The translations under genes and the position numbers were made by a program. A stretch of DNA of 37,904 nucleotides from Betaproteobacteria bacterium (GTDB lineage Bacteria > Pseudomonadota > Gammaproteobacteria > Burkholderiales > Thiobacillaceae): positions 1 to 37,904 of the forward strand of contig VGVU01000002.1 in the NCBI GenBank assembly GCA_016873905.1, given 5' to 3'. Positions 1 through 8,511 of this stretch are shown piece by piece (the stretch's first letter is position 1; each line of letters begins with the position of its first letter). Under the pieces are notes generated by a model. It saw only the letters and a program-made list of their open reading frames with translations, was not told the origin of the DNA and searched no databases.

Positions 1-484
1 ATTTTACGCTGTCTGGCGGCTCTCGGTTGGGTGTAAAGTCGTGCGCGAGGGCCGGATCGTCCACGCGCCTCCATTCCCCATCAATCACGCCCGGATCCAT
101 GGCACGGTCACCGCCCATGCCGCTCCCGCTGGCGCGGGACCGCGACGCTGGCGCCGGAAACACGAAGGAGGCCAGTAGCAGCACGCCGCCGATCGCATCG
201 CTGACCGGGCCCGGGATGACAAACAACAGGCCGGCAAAAAAGCGTAAACCCACAGCCGTGAGGGCGTGCCAGGGCGAGGTTCCTGACTGCAATGCACCCA
301 GAATCTGCAAGGCCCAGCCCTTCTGGACATGAAGCATCAGACCCCAGCCCAGCAAAATGGCCAGCGCAAGCCAAACCAGGGTCCAGACGCCGATGGCCTG
401 CCAGACCTGGTAAATTCCAACCGATTCCAGTATAGGGAAGGCGAGGACTATAATCGCGAACCCAAGACCAACATTAAGCCTCAT
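1..484 (-). CDS. fxsA: FxsA family membrane protein (partial, C-terminus cut by window edge)
   Basis: I translated this frame by hand; it starts MRLNVGLGFAIIVLAFPILE and stays open to base 1, so the stop lies outside the window. Visible are two or three hydrophobic helices (residues about 4-22, 33-50, 78-108) with the glycine/proline-rich turn FVIPGPVSDAIGG typical of FxsA, and a hydrophilic tail containing IDGEWRRVDD, which lines up with FDGEYQRKDD that I recall from E. coli FxsA. FxsA is an inner-membrane protein known for relieving F-plasmid exclusion of phage T7; its normal cellular role is unclear. The start codon (484-482) overlaps the ATG of divergent cutA, so the two genes share their first bases on opposite strands. 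An AGGGG-like Shine-Dalgarno sits inside the cutA reading frame. Confidence 0.85.
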   Translation of the reverse strand, partial: MRLNVGLGFAIIVLAFPILESVGIYQVWQAIGVWTLVWLALAILLGWGLMLHVQKGWALQILGALQSGTSPWHALTAVGLRFFAGLLFVIPGPVSDAIGGVLLLASFVFPAPASRSRASGSGMGGDRAMDPGVIDGEWRRVDDPALAHDFTPNREPPDSVK

Positions 485-806
485 GGCCGAACCCCTGTTG
501 ATTGTAATGACCACCCTGCCCGACCGCGAGCAGGCCCGGACGCTGGCCCGACAAGTTGTCGAGGCACGACTGGCGGCCTGTGCGCAAGTAGGTGCTCCAA
601 TGGAGTCGTTCTATCGCTGGCAGGGCGCCGTCGAAGAGGCGCACGAGACCCCGTTGCTGTTCAAGACCGTTCCGGCACGCTATGCGGCCCTGGAGGCTTT
701 CTTGCAACAGAATCACCCTTACGCGCTGCCCGAGATCATGGCCGTGAACGATGTCCATGGCTCGTCAGCATACCTTGACTGGGTCGCCCAAGAAACCCAA
801 TCCTGA
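483..806 (+). CDS. cutA: CutA divalent-cation tolerance protein
   Basis: The 107-residue product has the CutA1 pattern: an N-terminal beta strand (LLIVMTTLPD), the conserved LAACAQV segment around Cys33, the FYRWQG strand, LLFKT, and HPYALPEIMAV near the C-terminus. CutA1 proteins form very stable cytoplasmic trimers and are linked to divalent metal tolerance; the biochemical role is still not settled. Length fits the family (about 105-115). The ATG overlaps the fxsA start on the other strand and has no clear Shine-Dalgarno, so promoter and translation signals for cutA must lie inside fxsA. dsbD follows 26 bases downstream; cutA next to dsbD is a common proteobacterial arrangement. Confidence 0.93.
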   Translation: MAEPLLIVMTTLPDREQARTLARQVVEARLAACAQVGAPMESFYRWQGAVEEAHETPLLFKTVPARYAALEAFLQQNHPYALPEIMAVNDVHGSSAYLDWVAQETQS

Positions 807-832
807 TACACAGCCCCGATCTGGAGTGCCGC

Positions 833-3025
833 ATGCGTCCCCTGACTGTCCTGTTCCATCTTGTTGTCGCTGTCCTGTTTCATTCTGTGGCCTATGCCCA
901 GACGGAGCTGCTTGACCCCGAGAAGGCCTTCCAGATCAGCGCCCAGGTCACGGCCAAGGATCGCGTCGAGGTGCGTCTCAAGATTGAAAAGGGCTATTAC
1001 CTGTATCGCGAGAAGACCCGTGTTTCGGCTCAGGGAGCGACCCTTGGCGCCGTGGATCTACCCAAGGGCAAGGTGAAGCAAGATGAAATTTTCGGCCAGG
1101 TCGAGATCTGGCGCGACGAGGTCCGCTTCGCCCTTCCGGTCAAGGCAACGGCCCCGTACACCTTGAAGATCACTACGCAAGGCTGTGCCGATGCCGGTCT
1201 GTGTTATCCGCCCATGGATACCGAGATTCGCATCGACCCCTCGGCCCCCGTCAAGACCGCGGGCCCGAGCAAGGAAGATTTGCTGGCGCGACTGAAGGCC
1301 CTGGCCGGCGATCTGCCTCCAGGCATCCCGCAAGCCAATGCCCCGCTGTTGCCTGCCGAAGAGGCCTTCAAGCTGGCCATAAGGCGCGATGGCAACACCA
1401 TCACCGCCCAGTTTGGTGTCGCCAAGGACTATTACCTCTACCGGGACAAGGTGCACCTGACCGTCAAGCAACCGCAAGGCACCACCCTGGGCAAGATCAG
1501 CTTCCCCAAGGCCGAAGAAAAGGATGACCCCACCTTTGGCCGCATGGCGATCTACCGCCAGGACTTCACCGCCAGCGCCCAGCTCCAGGGCGGCAAACCC
1601 GGCGGAACCGTGGTTATCGAGGCCTCCTGGCAAGGCTGCAACGAGGCCTCCGGGATCTGCTATCCGCCCCTCGAACAACAATTCACCCTCACGGGCACGG
1701 GCACAACAGGCACCACCGCCAACGCCCCCGCGACCTCGGAGAGCGACTCGATTGCCAGCCTGTTCAAGGGAGGCAGTTTCTGGATGGTCGTGGCCAGTTT
1801 CTTCGGCTTTGGTCTCCTCTTGGCCTTAACCCCGTGCGTCTTCCCCATGATTCCCATCCTGTCCGGAATCATCGTCGGTCACGGAGACAAGGTCACCAAG
1901 ACACACGGCTTCCTGCTCTCTGTGGCTTATGTCCTGGGCATGGCCATAACCTACGCCGTCGCTGGAGTCGCCGCCGGTCTGTCCGGCACCCTCATCTCCA
2001 CCGCCCTGCAAACACCGTGGGCGCTGGGCACCGGCGCGGCCATCTTCGTCCTGCTGTCGCTGTCCATGTTTGGTTTCTATGAACTGCAACTCCCCAGCGC
2101 CTTGCAAAGTCGCATGACCGAGGCCAGCAACCGCCTTCATGGCGGTCACTTCACCAGCGTGTTCGGCATGGGCGCGCTTTCCGCCCTGATCGTCGGCCCC
2201 TGCGTCGCCGCACCGCTGGCCGGCGCCCTGATTTACATCGGCCAGACTGGCGATATCGTTCTGGGCGGCGTATCGCTCTTTGCCATGGCGCTGGGCATGG
2301 GCGTACCCCTGCTGCTGATCGGCCTGTCCGCCGGGGCGTTGCTGCCCAAGGCTGGCGGCTGGATGGATGCCGTCAAACGCTTTTTCGGCGTCCTGCTCCT
2401 CGCCGTCGCCATCTGGCTCATCCAGCCACTGCTACCGGCCTGGGGCAGCATGTTGCTATGGGCCGCCTTGCTGATCCCGTATGGCGTGCACCTCGGCGCG
2501 CTGGACCACACCCCGGTTGGCTGGCCACGCCTGTGGAAATCCTTCGGCGTCATCATCTTGACCGCGGGCATGGCCTTTGTTGTCGGCGTAATGGGTGGCA
2601 GCCGCGATATCCTGCAACCCTTGGCCGTGTTTGCGGGCGGTAGCTCCAGTGCGGCGGCCGGAACCCACCTCCAGTTCACGCGCGTGAAAAGCGTCGCCGA
2701 GCTCGATGCCGCCATCGCCAGGAACACCGGAAAACCGGTCATGCTCGATTTCTACGCGGACTGGTGTGTCTCGTGCAAGGAGATGGAAAACATCACCTTT
2801 GCCGATCCGCGCGTGCAAGCCGCGCTGCAAGGCGTGGTTCTGTTGCAGGCCGATGTCACCGCCAACTCCGAGGATGACAAGGCCCTGCTCAAGCGCTTCG
2901 GTCTGTTCGGCCCGCCCGGTATCCTGTTCTTCGACCGCAATGGCAAACAAAACCCCTTCAAGGTCATCGGCTATGAAAAACCCGAGGCCTTCCTGGAAAG
3001 CCTGAAGAAAGCCCTCGCATCGTGA
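833..3025 (+). CDS. dsbD: Thiol:disulfide interchange protein DsbD with duplicated N-terminal domain
   Basis: DsbD carries electrons from cytoplasmic thioredoxin across the inner membrane to periplasmic DsbC, CcmG and TlpA-type proteins. The 730-residue product has a signal peptide (1-22, cut after AYA). Then come two consecutive nDsbD-like domains: about 25-137 with Cys118/Cys124 in GCADAGLCYPP, and about 172-290 with Cys269/Cys276 in GCNEASGICYPP. The membrane domain (about 315-590) has redox cysteines Cys335 (TPCVFPMIP) and Cys457 (GPCVAAP). The C-terminal thioredoxin domain (about 612-730) has WCVSC at Cys645/Cys648. E. coli DsbD is about 565 residues with one N-terminal domain, so the extra length is the duplication. 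The start has a GGAG Shine-Dalgarno six bases upstream. The stop overlaps the next GTG start, implying coupled translation with the TlpA-like protein. Confidence 0.96.
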   Translation: MRPLTVLFHLVVAVLFHSVAYAQTELLDPEKAFQISAQVTAKDRVEVRLKIEKGYYLYREKTRVSAQGATLGAVDLPKGKVKQDEIFGQVEIWRDEVRFALPVKATAPYTLKITTQGCADAGLCYPPMDTEIRIDPSAPVKTAGPSKEDLLARLKALAGDLPPGIPQANAPLLPAEEAFKLAIRRDGNTITAQFGVAKDYYLYRDKVHLTVKQPQGTTLGKISFPKAEEKDDPTFGRMAIYRQDFTASAQLQGGKPGGTVVIEASWQGCNEASGICYPPLEQQFTLTGTGTTGTTANAPATSESDSIASLFKGGSFWMVVASFFGFGLLLALTPCVFPMIPILSGIIVGHGDKVTKTHGFLLSVAYVLGMAITYAVAGVAAGLSGTLISTALQTPWALGTGAAIFVLLSLSMFGFYELQLPSALQSRMTEASNRLHGGHFTSVFGMGALSALIVGPCVAAPLAGALIYIGQTGDIVLGGVSLFAMALGMGVPLLLIGLSAGALLPKAGGWMDAVKRFFGVLLLAVAIWLIQPLLPAWGSMLLWAALLIPYGVHLGALDHTPVGWPRLWKSFGVIILTAGMAFVVGVMGGSRDILQPLAVFAGGSSSAAAGTHLQFTRVKSVAELDAAIARNTGKPVMLDFYADWCVSCKEMENITFADPRVQAALQGVVLLQADVTANSEDDKALLKRFGLFGPPGILFFDRNGKQNPFKVIGYEKPEAFLESLKKALAS

Positions 3026-3558
3026 AAAACCTGTTCTGGATCGGCGCTACCGCCGTCCTCATCGTCCTGATCGGCCTCACCTGGATGGTTGCCAAGACGC
3101 CCGAGTCTCAACGCGGTACAGACACCGGCGCCGGCCCCAACACCCAGGCCTTCTGGGTGGCCACCTTCCCCGACACCCAAGGCCAGCCCCAACCCATGGC
3201 CCAGCATCGCGGCAAGGTTGTTGTCGTCAATTTCTGGGCGCCGTGGTGCCCGCCTTGCCGGGCGGAGATGCCTGGCTTCATGGCGCTGCAAAAGAAATAC
3301 GGCAAGGACGGCGTGCAATTCGTCGGTATTGCTCTCGACACCACCGCGAATGTGCAACGCTTTCTGGCGGCCAAGCCCACCAATTACCCGATCTATCTCG
3401 GTGAAATCGGCGGCAGCGAGCTCTCGCTCGCCCTGGGCAATCATGCCGATGCCCTGCCCTATACCGTCATCATCGACCGCCGTGGCGAGGCGGCCGGAAG
3501 CCAGGTCGGCATGCTCGACGAGGCGCGTCTGGAAGCGATGCTTCGGCCCCTGCTGTGA
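3022..3558 (+). CDS. TlpA/ResA-family membrane-anchored thioredoxin-like reductase
   Basis: The protein has 178 residues: an N-terminal membrane anchor (about 4-23), a short linker, and a periplasmic thioredoxin fold with FWAPWCPPC (Cys76, Cys79) and the cis-proline loop ALPYT followed by VIIDRRG. The WCPPC motif and anchor fit TlpA/ResA proteins, which keep particular periplasmic cysteine pairs reduced, often for cytochrome c or oxidase assembly. The GTG start overlaps the dsbD TGA (GTGA), and its own TGA overlaps the next GTG in the same way. DsbD directly upstream is the likely electron donor. The specific target is not evident; cytochrome maturation is a reasonable guess because the ccm operon with its own CcmG lies a few kilobases away. 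Confidence 0.88.
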   Translation: MKNLFWIGATAVLIVLIGLTWMVAKTPESQRGTDTGAGPNTQAFWVATFPDTQGQPQPMAQHRGKVVVVNFWAPWCPPCRAEMPGFMALQKKYGKDGVQFVGIALDTTANVQRFLAAKPTNYPIYLGEIGGSELSLALGNHADALPYTVIIDRRGEAAGSQVGMLDEARLEAMLRPLL

Positions 3559-4388
3559 ACGACAGCCTCCCCCCCATCGGCAACCTGCGCGTCCAGCCGC
3601 CCAAACCCCTGCTGACCGCAGCGGGACGGGCGATTGGCGACTACGCCATGATCAGGGAGGGGGACCGTGTTCTGCTCGGCTTATCGGGCGGCAAGGACAG
3701 TCTGTCGCTGCTCCACATTCTTTTGCACCTGCGCGACAAGGCGCCGATTCGCTTTGAGATCGCCTGCTGCACCGTCGATCCGCAGTCGCCGGAATACGAT
3801 CCGTCACCGCTCAAAGACTATGTCGCCGCGCTGGGTCTCCCGTATTTCTACGAATCGCAACCCATCGTCGCCAGCGCCGAAACGCAGATGCAGGGCGACT
3901 CGTTCTGTGCCTATTGCTCGCGGATGCGGCGCGGCATCCTCTACCGCGTCGCCCGCGAAAATGGCTACGGCGTGCTGGCCCTCGCCCAGCACCTCGATGA
4001 TCTTGCCGAAACCTTCATGATGTCGGCGTTTTTCGGCGGCAAGCTGCGGACCATGGGCGCCAACTACATCAACGATGCCGGCGATGTGCGCGTCATCCGC
4101 CCGCTGGTGTACGCCCGCGAACGCCAGATGCGCGACTTTGCCACTCGCGCGCCGCTACCCGTCATCTTCGAAAACTGCCCGGCCTGTTTTTCCATGCCCA
4201 TGCAGCGCTACCAGATCAAGCAACTTCTGGCCGATCAGGAACGCCAACACCCGCAACTGTTTGCCAACCTGCTCACCGCCATGCGGCCACTGATGGGCAG
4301 TTCAACGCCCACAGCCAGTGGCGCCCATTCGGGTTCACCCAGCCCGGAAACCGTTCACATCCCGCCTAAGCGGCCAACGCGGCTGTGA
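3555..4388 (+). CDS. TtcA-like PP-loop ATPase (putative tRNA 2-thiocytidine synthase)
   Basis: The product has 277 residues. The PP-loop SGGKDS (44-49) binds ATP for adenylation, and the pair CAYC (Cys118, Cys121) in CAYCSRMRRGILYR matches the iron-sulfur ligand region of TtcA (CSLCSRLRRGILYR in E. coli, from memory). Other TtcA-like stretches are FFGGKLRTMG and IRPLVYARE. TtcA thiolates C32 of tRNAs using a [4Fe-4S] cluster. It differs from E. coli TtcA in having AQHLDD where I expect GHHRDD and CPACF where I expect CNLCGSQ, and it carries a Ser/Pro-rich tail of about 30 residues. It may therefore be a divergent subfamily acting on another base or tRNA. It starts at GTG overlapping the upstream TGA. 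The 3' end overlaps the convergent pgm gene by 23 bases. Confidence 0.8.
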   Translation: MNDSLPPIGNLRVQPPKPLLTAAGRAIGDYAMIREGDRVLLGLSGGKDSLSLLHILLHLRDKAPIRFEIACCTVDPQSPEYDPSPLKDYVAALGLPYFYESQPIVASAETQMQGDSFCAYCSRMRRGILYRVARENGYGVLALAQHLDDLAETFMMSAFFGGKLRTMGANYINDAGDVRVIRPLVYARERQMRDFATRAPLPVIFENCPACFSMPMQRYQIKQLLADQERQHPQLFANLLTAMRPLMGSSTPTASGAHSGSPSPETVHIPPKRPTRL

Positions 4389-6003
4389 CGATCGCTTGCG
4401 CCTCCGCAACCAGCGCATCCAGATGGGCCTTGCCCTTGAAACTCTCGGCGTAGAGCTTGTAGATATCCTCCGTGCCCGACGGGCGCGCGGCAAACCAGCC
4501 GTTTGCCGTGGCCACTTTCAGGCCACCAATCGCGGCACCGTTGCCGGGGGCGTGGGTGAGGCGGGCGGTAATGGCGTCGCCGGCCAGCGTCGTGGCCGCG
4601 ACGCGTTCGGCGGTGAGTTTCTTGAAGGCCGTTTTTTGCTCGGGTGAGGCAGGCGCGTCGATGCGGATGTAATCCGGGGCACCGTATTGCGCCGCCAGGT
4701 TCTGGTAATAGCGACCTGGATCAGCCCCGGTCACCGCAGTGATCTCCGCCGCCAACAGGCCGAGAATGATCCCGTCCTTGTCCGTGGTCCAGACCGTGCC
4801 ATCGCGTTTCAGAAAGCTGGCGCCAGCCGATTCTTCACCGCCAAAACACACGCTGCCGTCGAACAGGCCCGGCGAAAACCATTTGAAGCCGACGGGCACC
4901 TCCAGCACTTTTCGCCCCAGCCCGCCGACCACGCGGTCGATCAGCGCCGACGACACCAGCGTCTTGCCCACCACCGCCTGCGCCGACCACTGCGGGCGGT
5001 GGCTCAGCAGGTAATGAATGGCGACGGCGAGAAAGTGGTTGGGGTTCATCAGGCCCACCGAGGGCGTGACAATACCGTGGCGGTCAACATCGGCGTCATT
5101 GCCCCAGGCGATGTCGAAGCGGTCTTTCAGCCCGACCAGGCTGGCCATCGCGTAAGGACTCGAACAGTCCATGCGGATCTTGCCGTCATGGTCGAGCGTC
5201 ATGAAGGCAAAGGCCGGATCGACCCGGGGATTGACCACTTCGAGTTGCAGACCGTAACGCGCCGCGATGGGCTGCCAATAGGCGACGGCCGCGCCGCCCA
5301 TCGGATCGACGCCAATGCGCACGCCCGCGGCACGGATGGCATCCATGTCAATGACCTCACCCAGCGCCTCGACATAAGGCACGACGAAATCCTCGGCGTG
5401 GGTGCTTGCGGCGGTATAAGCGTGTTCGGCGCTCACCGTGCGCACACCGACATTACCGTCGGCCAGAAGCGCGTTGGCGCGGGCCTCGATCCAGCCGGTG
5501 GCATCCGTATCGGCCGGGCCGCCGTGCGGCGGGTTGTATTTGATGCCGCCGTCCTGCGGCGGGTTATGTGAAGGGGTGATGACGAGACCATCGGCGCGTG
5601 GCCGCGCGGGGTCGGCGTTCCAGGCCAGAATCGCACGCGAGATCACCGGTGTCGGGGTGAAGCCGTCGCCAACCTGAATGCGCGTATCGACAGCGTTGGC
5701 GGCCAGCACCTGCAGCGCGGTTTTTTCGGCGGGCGCGGACAGCGCGTGGGTATCCTTGCCCAGATACAACGGGCCGGTAATGCCTTGCGCGGCGCGGTAT
5801 TCGCACACCGCCTGAACGATGGCCTCGATATGTGCCGCGTTGAAGCTCCGGGCAAAGGCGTTGCCACGATGCCCGCTGGTGCCAAAGGCGACGCGCTGGG
5901 TGGCGATATTGACATCGGGTTGATCGAGGTACGCCGCCAGTAGCGCCGCAATGTCAGTCAGAGATTCAGCGGGCGCGCGTTTCCCGGCGAGGGCATGGGC
6001 CAT
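4366..6003 (-). CDS. pgm: Phosphoglucomutase (alpha-D-glucose phosphate-specific)
   Basis: Pgm interconverts glucose 1-phosphate and glucose 6-phosphate in glycogen and nucleotide-sugar metabolism. The 545-residue length matches bacterial Pgm. Visible signatures are FGTSGHRG near the N-terminus (40-47), the phosphoserine loop ITPSHNP with Ser145, the metal loop DADVDRHG, the sugar-binding GEESAGASF, and the phosphate-binding ARPSGTEDIYK near the C-terminus. The ATG has a GGAG Shine-Dalgarno six bases upstream. It is convergent with the TtcA-like gene, the two coding ends overlapping by 23 bases, with no room for a terminator between them. A TAAAAT hexamer (6036-6041, minus strand) could be its -10 element, but I found no convincing -35. 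Confidence 0.97.
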   Translation of the reverse strand: MAHALAGKRAPAESLTDIAALLAAYLDQPDVNIATQRVAFGTSGHRGNAFARSFNAAHIEAIVQAVCEYRAAQGITGPLYLGKDTHALSAPAEKTALQVLAANAVDTRIQVGDGFTPTPVISRAILAWNADPARPRADGLVITPSHNPPQDGGIKYNPPHGGPADTDATGWIEARANALLADGNVGVRTVSAEHAYTAASTHAEDFVVPYVEALGEVIDMDAIRAAGVRIGVDPMGGAAVAYWQPIAARYGLQLEVVNPRVDPAFAFMTLDHDGKIRMDCSSPYAMASLVGLKDRFDIAWGNDADVDRHGIVTPSVGLMNPNHFLAVAIHYLLSHRPQWSAQAVVGKTLVSSALIDRVVGGLGRKVLEVPVGFKWFSPGLFDGSVCFGGEESAGASFLKRDGTVWTTDKDGIILGLLAAEITAVTGADPGRYYQNLAAQYGAPDYIRIDAPASPEQKTAFKKLTAERVAATTLAGDAITARLTHAPGNGAAIGGLKVATANGWFAARPSGTEDIYKLYAESFKGKAHLDALVAEAQAIVTAALAA

Positions 6004-6183
6004 GATGTGCTCCAGATTAAATGGACATGGCCATCATTTTACGCCGATCCCAAGACTCTATCGTGAAAAGCGGATCTCCCCGAGCCCAGACTGGGCACGC
6101 CACAAGGCCTCACGCAAGGCCGGCTCGCAAGACCGGTTCGGCCCGTGCCTGCTCCGCTTGAGACGATGCCCAGGCTCGGCGAC

Positions 6184-6206
6184 AAAAACATGCCAGGCCC
6201 TGCATG
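6184..6206 (-). terminator. Possible terminator of the ccm operon
   Basis: On the minus strand CATGC, an 8-base loop and GCATG are followed by TTTTT, 43 bases beyond the ccmI stop. The stem is only 5 bp, so this is a weak candidate. The surrounding 245-bp gap (6004-6248) also holds an isolated GCCCAG-A-CTGGGC palindrome at 6084-6096; I see no gene or tRNA there. Confidence 0.4.
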
Positions 6207-6248
6207 GCGGGCCCTGTTCGCGTCAGCGACTCAATGACGGATGCGCGC

Positions 6249-7541
6249 TTATGGATGCACGCGATCAATCACCAATTTAACTCCCTTGGCACCCACCTTG
6301 ACCGCAGACAGCGTACCTTCCAAATCACCCTTGACCGGTTTTGGCTGACCGCTCTTGCTGACGGTGGCCACCAGCACCACTTCGGGCACCTTGGAGAGGG
6401 TCATGTCCTGCGTCATCGCCATGCTGTCATCAAGTACAAAGGCCAACGGCAAGGCACTCGCCCGCGCCTTCATCACAGCCAGGAGCGGCCCCTTCTCGCC
6501 AGCACGGGCGGAGAGAAAAACCGTGTCCTCGGGACGCACTTTGTCCTTGAGCGCAGCCGCCAATTCAACGCGACCCTCGATACGGGGGCCGGTTGAGGCC
6601 TTTGCCTTGGGCTTGGCCGGTTCTTTGCCCGGCTGGGTCAGGCCAGCCAGACCCGCTTCAGCCTTGCCGCGCGCATCGCGTTCAGCCTCGGCGATGTTCT
6701 GACCATAGCCCGACCGCTTCTCCTCATCGCTCATTTGCTTGATCAGGCTTTTCCAGTAATAGGCCGCCTGCGCCCAGTTTTCCTTCTGATAGGCATGGAT
6801 GCCTGCCAGCTCCAGGGCCTTGGGTTCAAGAGGATTCAGCTCCAGTGCGTGGCGCAAAAGACGGATAGGTTCACCCTCCAGATTCCGGTCACCGGCCAGC
6901 GCGATGGCCTCGGCGTAATGCGCCCAGACGGACGATTCCTTGGGCATCAATTCCGTGGCCTTCTTCAAGGCCGCCACCGCCGCCGGGAAACGCTCCATCG
7001 CCAGGTTGGCCATACCCCACTTCAACCAGGCCTGAGCATTCTTCGGGTCCGCCTCGGCCGCCTTCTGTAGCTTCTCGAGTTCCGCCTCGATCTGGGCCAT
7101 GTTGGCCGCCATATCTTTACCTGCATGCGGGTCCTGAGAGGCAGGGGCACTGGCCAGGGCCGGCTGAATCAATATCTCAGGCGTACCCCGCCAGACATAA
7201 AGGGCGATGGCCAGAACCGGCAACACACCTGCTACCGTCCAGCCAACCCAGCGCCCGCCACGATCGCTCGATGCCGCTACGGCCGTCTCTTGCAGGGCAT
7301 CCTCGCTCAGGCGGTCTTCCAGCTCCAGCCGGGATTGCTCAAACTGCTCGGCAGACAAGGCCCCGTTGTCCCGTTCGGACTCAAGATCCTTCAGTTGATC
7401 GCGATAGACCGCAATGTTCATGGCACGCCGCTCTGAGCCATGCGACTTCGGGGTGCGCAACAAGGGTGGCAGTACCCACACGAGCGCGACGCCCATCGCC
7501 AACACGGCGACACCGACAAAAATCCAGAGACTCTCGTTCAT
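6249..7541 (-). CDS. ccmI: Cytochrome c biogenesis protein CcmI (CycH), TPR apocytochrome chaperone
   Basis: CcmI holds unfolded apocytochromes c in the periplasm and passes them to the CcmFH heme lyase. The 430-residue product starts MNESLWIFVG. It has two membrane helices (about 4-24 and 98-117), the first followed by a cytoplasmic loop with the CcmI pattern NIAVYRDQLKDLE. A periplasmic TPR region (about 160-290, including PKNAQAWLKWG and LNPLEPKALELAG) comes next, then a C-terminal beta-rich domain in the position of the CycH C-terminal domain. I chose the ATG at 7541 because it overlaps the ccmH stop as ATGA and begins the first membrane helix. It is the last gene of the ccm operon. Confidence 0.93.
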   Translation of the reverse strand: MNESLWIFVGVAVLAMGVALVWVLPPLLRTPKSHGSERRAMNIAVYRDQLKDLESERDNGALSAEQFEQSRLELEDRLSEDALQETAVAASSDRGGRWVGWTVAGVLPVLAIALYVWRGTPEILIQPALASAPASQDPHAGKDMAANMAQIEAELEKLQKAAEADPKNAQAWLKWGMANLAMERFPAAVAALKKATELMPKESSVWAHYAEAIALAGDRNLEGEPIRLLRHALELNPLEPKALELAGIHAYQKENWAQAAYYWKSLIKQMSDEEKRSGYGQNIAEAERDARGKAEAGLAGLTQPGKEPAKPKAKASTGPRIEGRVELAAALKDKVRPEDTVFLSARAGEKGPLLAVMKARASALPLAFVLDDSMAMTQDMTLSKVPEVVLVATVSKSGQPKPVKGDLEGTLSAVKVGAKGVKLVIDRVHP

Positions 7542-7993
7542 TCCGATTTTCCTTCCAGAATACGCGCCGCTTCGGCCCGTGCTTGAGTATTCGCCACACC
7601 TTCCGGTTGGGCGCGACGACGCTTCAATACCGTCCACCAGACCATCCCGCCCACCAGCAGGAAGAACAGCGGACCCAGCCAGAGCACCAGAGTCAGGGGT
7701 TTGAACGGGGGCTTGTAGAGCACGAAATCACCATAGCGCGCCACCAGATACTCGACCACCTGCTTGTCATCCTTGCCCTGCTTCATCTGATCGCGAATCT
7801 CGCGGCGCAGATCCTCGGCCAGCTCGGCATGTGAGCCGGCCAAACTCTCGTTTTGACAGACCAGGCAACGCAGATCCTCGGCCAGCACATTGAGGCGCCG
7901 CTCAATCTGCGGATCTTCGCCGACCGGTTGCGCCTCGCCCGCGAAGGCCTGGGTGGCCAACAGCGTGGCCATTATCATGAACAACCGCTTCAT
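7538..7993 (-). CDS. ccmH: Cytochrome c-type biogenesis protein CcmH (CcmL)
   Basis: The 151-residue product has a signal peptide (about 1-18), the periplasmic LRCLVCQN motif (Cys43, Cys46) of CcmH and one C-terminal membrane helix (about 104-123) followed by an Arg-rich end. CcmH reduces the disulfide of the apocytochrome CXXCH site, working with CcmG, and forms the heme lyase with CcmF and CcmI. This is the short form that pairs with a separate CcmI rather than the fused E. coli CcmH. It overlaps both neighbours by ATGA. Confidence 0.96.
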   Translation of the reverse strand: MKRLFMIMATLLATQAFAGEAQPVGEDPQIERRLNVLAEDLRCLVCQNESLAGSHAELAEDLRREIRDQMKQGKDDKQVVEYLVARYGDFVLYKPPFKPLTLVLWLGPLFFLLVGGMVWWTVLKRRRAQPEGVANTQARAEAARILEGKSE

Positions 7994-8511
7994 CGCGCCA
8001 ACTCCTTCAACATCGGTTCGAGTTTTTCCTTCCAGACTTCTTCGGTAATCGGCCCGGTCTGCTTGAAGCGAATGATCCCCCCTTTGTCGACAACGAAGGT
8101 CTCCGGCGTGCCGGTCACGCCATAGTCAATGCCGACGCGGCCATCCAGATCCTCTACGGTGCTCAGGTAAGGGCTGCCCAAGCGAGCCAAAAGCGCCGCC
8201 GCCTCGCGATCCTTGTCTTTCCAGTTGAGTCCGACCAGTTTGACGCCCTGCGCCTGAAGCTGCATCAGCACACCATGTTCCTGACGGCAGGACACGCACC
8301 ACGGCGCCCAGACATTGAGCATCCAGACCTGACCACGCATCTCTTCCGGGCCAAAGGTCTTGGCCGGGTTACCCACTTCCGGCAGGCGGAATGCCGGTGC
8401 GGGCTTACCGATGAATGGCGATGGCACCTCGCGCGGATTCTTGGTCAGGCCAATGGCAAAAAAGACCGCCAGGACCAGAAAAACAATCAGGGGAATGAGA
8501 CGCTTGTTCAT
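7990..8511 (-). CDS. ccmG: Thiol:disulfide interchange protein CcmG/DsbE
   Basis: The 173-residue product has an N-terminal anchor (about 5-22) and a periplasmic thioredoxin domain with NVWAPWCVSC (Cys72, Cys75) and the CcmG-type GVTGTPETFVVD segment carrying the cis-proline. CcmG takes electrons from DsbD and reduces CcmH or apocytochrome c. The WC-V-S-C dipeptide is slightly different from the usual WCPTC or WCVPC and is the same as in the C-terminal domain of DsbD in this window. ATGA overlaps on both sides indicate coupled translation. Confidence 0.95.
   Translation of the reverse strand: MNKRLIPLIVFLVLAVFFAIGLTKNPREVPSPFIGKPAPAFRLPEVGNPAKTFGPEEMRGQVWMLNVWAPWCVSCRQEHGVLMQLQAQGVKLVGLNWKDKDREAAALLARLGSPYLSTVEDLDGRVGIDYGVTGTPETFVVDKGGIIRFKQTGPITEEVWKEKLEPMLKELAR

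Noticed and set aside
6004..6248. tRNA or small RNA gene in the pgm-ccmI gap
   Set aside because: Several short GC palindromes and a GGTTCG string are present, but no cloverleaf or T-loop with matching arms could be formed.
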